From NCBI RefSeq assembly GCF_004367745.1, contig NZ_CP037993.1, forward strand, positions 4,526,001 through 4,590,000: a DNA stretch of 64,000 bases, written 5' to 3'. Numbering within the stretch: the first letter of the stretch is position 1; every line of letters begins with the position of its first letter. The notes under the pieces were generated by a model. The model was not told the DNA's origin, did not search any database, and worked only from the letters and a program-made list of their open reading frames with translations. The position numbers and the translations under genes are program-made. Shown one piece after another: positions 61,042 through 64,000 of this stretch. Source of the DNA: Herbaspirillum huttiense. GTDB lineage: Bacteria > Pseudomonadota > Gammaproteobacteria > Burkholderiales > Burkholderiaceae_D.

Positions 61042-62447
61042 AACTGAACGCTCCCTTGTCCATCGTCGCCCGGTTGGTGTTGTTGTTCGCCGCCGCCTCT
61101 GTGTTCACATTGACGGCAGTCGGTGCCTATCTGTATCACTCGTTGGCCCATCAACTGGAAACGCGCGACGACGAGGAGTTGCTTGGAAAAATCCGCTCGA
61201 TCGCCCACCTGGTACAGGAAGCGGGCTCGGTCGATGCCATGCGACGGGCCCCTCATATTTTTCTAGATGCCACCCTTGGGCATGACAAGTTGCTAGTGGA
61301 GATCAAGACCACGGATAACGGGCTGTCACTGACTAATCCCGGCACCAGCCCTCTGGTCTTCCCCAAAGTCCTGACTTTGCAGGAAGAGCTCGACAAGTCC
61401 GCTATTTTCACCCTGGACATGGGCGAAGGAGAATCAGCGCGGGCGGTCGCCTGCGAACTACAAGTCGCGAAAACGGGTGAAATCGTGCAAGTCATGGTGG
61501 CCCGGTTAAGCTCGGATCGCATGGCGTTACTCGGCCAATACCGGATGGAGATATGGATTTGCGTTTGCGCGGCCATCATCCTGGCCACGGTATTGAGCTA
61601 CTTCCTGGTCAAGCGCGGATTGTCACCCTTGCGGCAACTGGCGATGAGAACCCGGGAAATCACCGTACACAAGCTCGACACGCAAATCGAGCTGAGTTCC
61701 GCGCCCCCCGATTTGCAAATCATCGTCCGCGCGTTCAATGAGATGCTCAACAGATTACATTCGAGCTTTGAGAACCTCACGCAGTTTTCCGCCGATCTCG
61801 CTCATGACTTGCGTACTCCGCTCAACAATCTGATGATCCAGACTCAGGTGGCGTTAGGCCAGGTCCGCTCTGTCGATGAGTACCAGGCCTTGTTGGGGTC
61901 CAACCTGGAAGAATTCCAACGCCTGACGCGTATGACAGAGAGCATGCTTTTCATCGCGAGGGCAGAGAATGCCTCCATCGTTCTCCAGCGAGAACAACTG
62001 GATCTTCCCCGCGAATTGCAGAAGATTGCGGACTACTTTGAAGGATTGGCGGAAGAAAACAACGTCTCTATTGAAGTAACCGCCACCAGCACCTTGGCGG
62101 CAGACCCCATCTTATTGCGTCGAGCCGTCGGCAACCTCGTTGCCAATGCACTGCGCTATACCCCCAGTGGGGAGCGGATACGCATCACCGTGACACCTGA
62201 TGGCGATGCCCTATCAATCTCCGTAGCCAATCCCGGCGCGGGAATCGATCCGGAACAACTCTCTCGCATCTTTGACCGTTTCTATCGAGCCGATCCGTCT
62301 CGCGTCGATTCAGCCAATTCGGCTGGACTCGGGCTGGCCATTGTCAAATCGATCATGAGCCTGCATGGCGGCACCGTTTCTGCGACATGTACCTCGGCCG
62401 GAATCACTATCTTCACGCTTAGCTTCCCTCTCTCTTCGCCGGCGTGA
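61038..62447 (+). CDS. Heavy-metal sensor histidine kinase (CzcS/CusS family)
   Basis: A 469-residue membrane kinase. I place the start at TTG 61038, which overlaps the regulator stop (TTGA) and has GGAGGAG just upstream; an ATG at 61005 would overlap it by 37 bases. TM1 is about 11-33, periplasmic sensor about 35-172, TM2 about 173-192, then HAMP. His256 ([15 protein letters not shown]) is the phosphorylation site. The ATPase domain follows ([36 protein letters not shown]). Confidence 0.9.
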   Translation: MKLNAPLSIVARLVLLFAAASVFTLTAVGAYLYHSLAHQLETRDDEELLGKIRSIAHLVQEAGSVDAMRRAPHIFLDATLGHDKLLVEIKTTDNGLSLTNPGTSPLVFPKVLTLQEELDKSAIFTLDMGEGESARAVACELQVAKTGEIVQVMVARLSSDRMALLGQYRMEIWICVCAAIILATVLSYFLVKRGLSPLRQLAMRTREITVHKLDTQIELSSAPPDLQIIVRAFNEMLNRLHSSFENLTQFSADLAHDLRTPLNNLMIQTQVALGQVRSVDEYQALLGSNLEEFQRLTRMTESMLFIARAENASIVLQREQLDLPRELQKIADYFEGLAEENNVSIEVTATSTLAADPILLRRAVGNLVANALRYTPSGERIRITVTPDGDALSISVANPGAGIDPEQLSRIFDRFYRADPSRVDSANSAGLGLAIVKSIMSLHGGTVSATCTSAGITIFTLSFPLSSPA

Positions 62448-62736
62448 TACGCCGGCACCTTCTCGTCCAACCTTGCTCCCGCCTGACACGACCATTCTTG
62501 CCAATTGACATGGCAAATCCGCTTTTTTCCATCACAAGGGGTCTCTTTGATTCCTGTGCAATTTGCGACGGTAGGCTGACCCTGTAGCGGCGCGGCTTTT
62601 CGGCCGACGATCATCAAGTTTCCTTTTAAAATCAGTCACTTGCTGACTGGCCGCCTTCTCCCCTCATGCCCAGCCCACTCCTATGCGCAACCGGCCCCAG
62701 GCCATCATTTGACCTACGCCTCGGTCTGTTTTAAAA

Positions 62737-62800
62737 GGATAATATTGGTTATCCCTTATTTAGAAATTTAAAACTTACGTTTATAGCTTTTATAACGTTA
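62737..62800. promoter_or_regulatory. A/T-rich dyads upstream of the KfrA-like gene
   Basis: GGATAA-N6-TTATCC (62737-62754) and a second imperfect dyad (TTACGTTTATA / TATAACGTTA, 62775-62800) lie in an A/T-rich stretch before the gene at 62845. KfrA proteins are autoregulators that bind their own promoter. The remaining part of the gap 62448-62736 shows no gene. Confidence 0.4.
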
Positions 62801-62844
62801 GAAATGTATGTAATACTATTGAAATATCCTCGTTTGGAGCCCCT

Positions 62845-63795
62845 ATGCCGCGCGCCTCCATTGCCTCTCCCGCTCAGATCCGCTCTACCATCCTGGCGAT
62901 GCTCGCAGAAGCCCACGACGCTAGTCCCGCAACCCGTGAGCGCTTCCGACGAGTTGTGTCCGTCCGCAAGCTCAAGGATCGCCTCGGCGGCGGTGACCCA
63001 GCGACGTTGGGGCGTGCGATAAATGCAGTCGAATCCGAAATCGTCACAGCGGGCCTGGCGGATATCGCCATGCCCGACATTCCGAACGAGATCGCCGAGC
63101 TCATGCGGCAGCTCTGGCATGCGGCGGTGGCCACGCAATTGGATGAGGTGGTGAAGCTCAAAGCTGAAGCGCAGCAATCCGTCGCGACAGCCAACTCAGC
63201 TGCGGCCGAGGCCAATATGCGGGTGGATATGCTCCGAGAGGAATTAGAGGCGGCGCGCACCCTGCTGGCAGCCCGCGACACCGAGCTGGCGCAAGCACGG
63301 GCCGATCTGTCCGTCGCCCGTGTTCAGATGTCCTCCCTGGAAGAACAATCAAAGCAGGCACAAGCGATGTCGCAAGCGCTACGCGACCAAGTCGCTGCCC
63401 TTGAGCGGTCGCAGCAGGAAAGTCTCTCTGCAGCTCAGCACCGGTACGAGGGATTATCCAAGCAACTGCTGCAGGAGACCGCGCAACAGCGGCAAGCACT
63501 ACAGCAGGAACAGAGTCGTTTGGCCTCTCAACTTAAATTCGCAGAGCGTCGCATGGCATCGCTGGAAGAATCGCTCGCGCACGCAGAGGCTGACGCCGGG
63601 GCCGAACGAGACAAGCGACAGACCGCCATCGGCGAAGTCAACGCGTTAAGAGCGGTCAATGCCAGCCAGCGGGCTCAGCTTGACGAGTTGATGCGCGCCA
63701 CGCTGTCGAAGACCCCAGCGTCAAACCGTCGATCTGTCGCGCCCAGCGAAAAGCCGGGGAGCAAGCGTGCGGCACCACGTCGCAAAGGAGAGTAA
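62845..63795 (+). CDS. KfrA-like DNA-binding coiled-coil protein
   Basis: A 316-residue alpha-helical protein. The N-terminal KfrA_N DNA-binding domain covers about residues 8-115 (VVSVRKLKDRLGGGDPATLG, AVESEIVTAGLADIAMPDIP). A long coiled coil rich in Gln/Glu/Ala (about 105-285) follows, and a basic tail (KPGSKRAAPRRKGE). KfrA of IncP/IncU plasmids organises plasmid DNA and regulates itself. Its presence supports a plasmid or conjugative-element backbone at the right end of the window. Confidence 0.82.
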   Translation: MPRASIASPAQIRSTILAMLAEAHDASPATRERFRRVVSVRKLKDRLGGGDPATLGRAINAVESEIVTAGLADIAMPDIPNEIAELMRQLWHAAVATQLDEVVKLKAEAQQSVATANSAAAEANMRVDMLREELEAARTLLAARDTELAQARADLSVARVQMSSLEEQSKQAQAMSQALRDQVAALERSQQESLSAAQHRYEGLSKQLLQETAQQRQALQQEQSRLASQLKFAERRMASLEESLAHAEADAGAERDKRQTAIGEVNALRAVNASQRAQLDELMRATLSKTPASNRRSVAPSEKPGSKRAAPRRKGE

Positions 63796-63797
63796 GC

Positions 63798-64000
63798 ATG
63801 GCCCGATGGTTCGATCATGGCGTGATGCCGCCCGTCCTCGTGCCAGAGACGGTAGAAGCCGCGCTGACCTACCTTACGCATGCATTGGGTCATCCTTGCT
63901 ATGAGCGATGGACCCTACGCAAGGTAAAACAAGCCTTTCCCTCATTGCGTGAAGCTAAAACAGCCAAGCCGGTACTGTTTAATCTGCTTCTTGATCATTC
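63798..64000 (+). CDS. Hypothetical protein, 3'-truncated by the window end
   Basis: An open frame starting ATG at 63798, two bases after the kfrA stop, with AAAGGAGAG upstream. It begins MARWFDHGVMPPVLVPETVE and continues to the window end (67 codons). I do not recognise the family. The position just after kfrA and strong ribosome site suggest a co-transcribed gene of the mobile-element backbone. Confidence 0.6.
   Translation, partial: MARWFDHGVMPPVLVPETVEAALTYLTHALGHPCYERWTLRKVKQAFPSLREAKTAKPVLFNLLLDH

Overview
The window is high-GC proteobacterial DNA. Gene content and style (DUF1302/DUF1329 lipid-type modules, IclR and AraC regulators, DUF4148, IS407-type insertion sequence) fit a betaproteobacterium of the Burkholderiales, most likely an Oxalobacteraceae member close to Herbaspirillum. 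That placement is inference; no rRNA or tRNA gene is visible. The window has two halves: catabolic chromosome from 1 to about 35.7 kb, and a lower-GC mosaic mobile region with metal resistance from about 35.7 kb to the end.

Left half. After a small unknown gene, a cytochrome b561 and an azoreductase, a minus-strand block carries a YCF48-like beta-propeller, an MMPL/RND exporter, a DUF1302 outer-membrane-type protein, a DUF1329 protein and a class III aminotransferase as its first gene. A second minus-strand run of ten genes (10.2-20.8 kb) encodes a ThDP enzyme, an SDR-fold protein without its catalytic residues, a cytoplasmic BNR propeller, a VOC protein, an 'amino acid synthesis' (DUF1185) protein, an alpha/beta hydrolase, a NIPSNAP protein, an MhpA-type FAD monooxygenase, an aldehyde dehydrogenase and a chemoreceptor. 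It looks like a catabolic operon for an unidentified, probably aromatic, compound with its own chemotaxis receptor. An IclR regulator lies divergently, then an EutR-like AraC regulator, a second aldehyde dehydrogenase and an APC permease.

Four intergenic regions in this half (before the aminotransferase, the ThDP operon, the second ALDH and the permease) share a 17-bp element, TTGCTCATTTGGGCTAA or a near match. It is always oriented towards the gene and always 23 bp before a -10-like hexamer. This suggests one activator-dependent regulon, most simply controlled by the adjacent AraC protein. Further right are an AdeB-like RND pump lacking its fusion protein, the divergent AdeR/AdeS-like two-component system, a second chemoreceptor and a periplasmic ligand-binding protein.

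Right half. From about 35.7 kb the sequence becomes a mosaic: small unknown genes, an IS21-family relic, an EexN-type entry-exclusion lipoprotein, a small XRE regulator, an NYN-domain protein, an unknown gene paired with an HTH-ImmA/IrrE peptidase, an orphan Phd antitoxin with a 13-codon toxin stub, and chrB-chrA for chromate resistance behind a 33-bp palindrome touching the start codon. An intact IS407-group element with a 4-bp target duplication sits inside an older IS3-family relic, which in turn has cut off a phosphoethanolamine transferase gene. A long minus-strand metal cluster follows: HupE/UreJ with accessory genes, a CzcB-CzcA-DUF3240-CzcC efflux system, CzcI, NreB, an RcnA-like exporter and a CsoR/RcnR-family repressor behind a G-tract palindrome. 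A DUF4148 protein, a heavy-metal two-component system with an ATTACAAATTTGTAAT box, and a KfrA-like DNA-binding protein close the window. EexN and KfrA suggest an integrated conjugative element or plasmid-derived island carrying chromate, nickel/cobalt and czc-type resistance.
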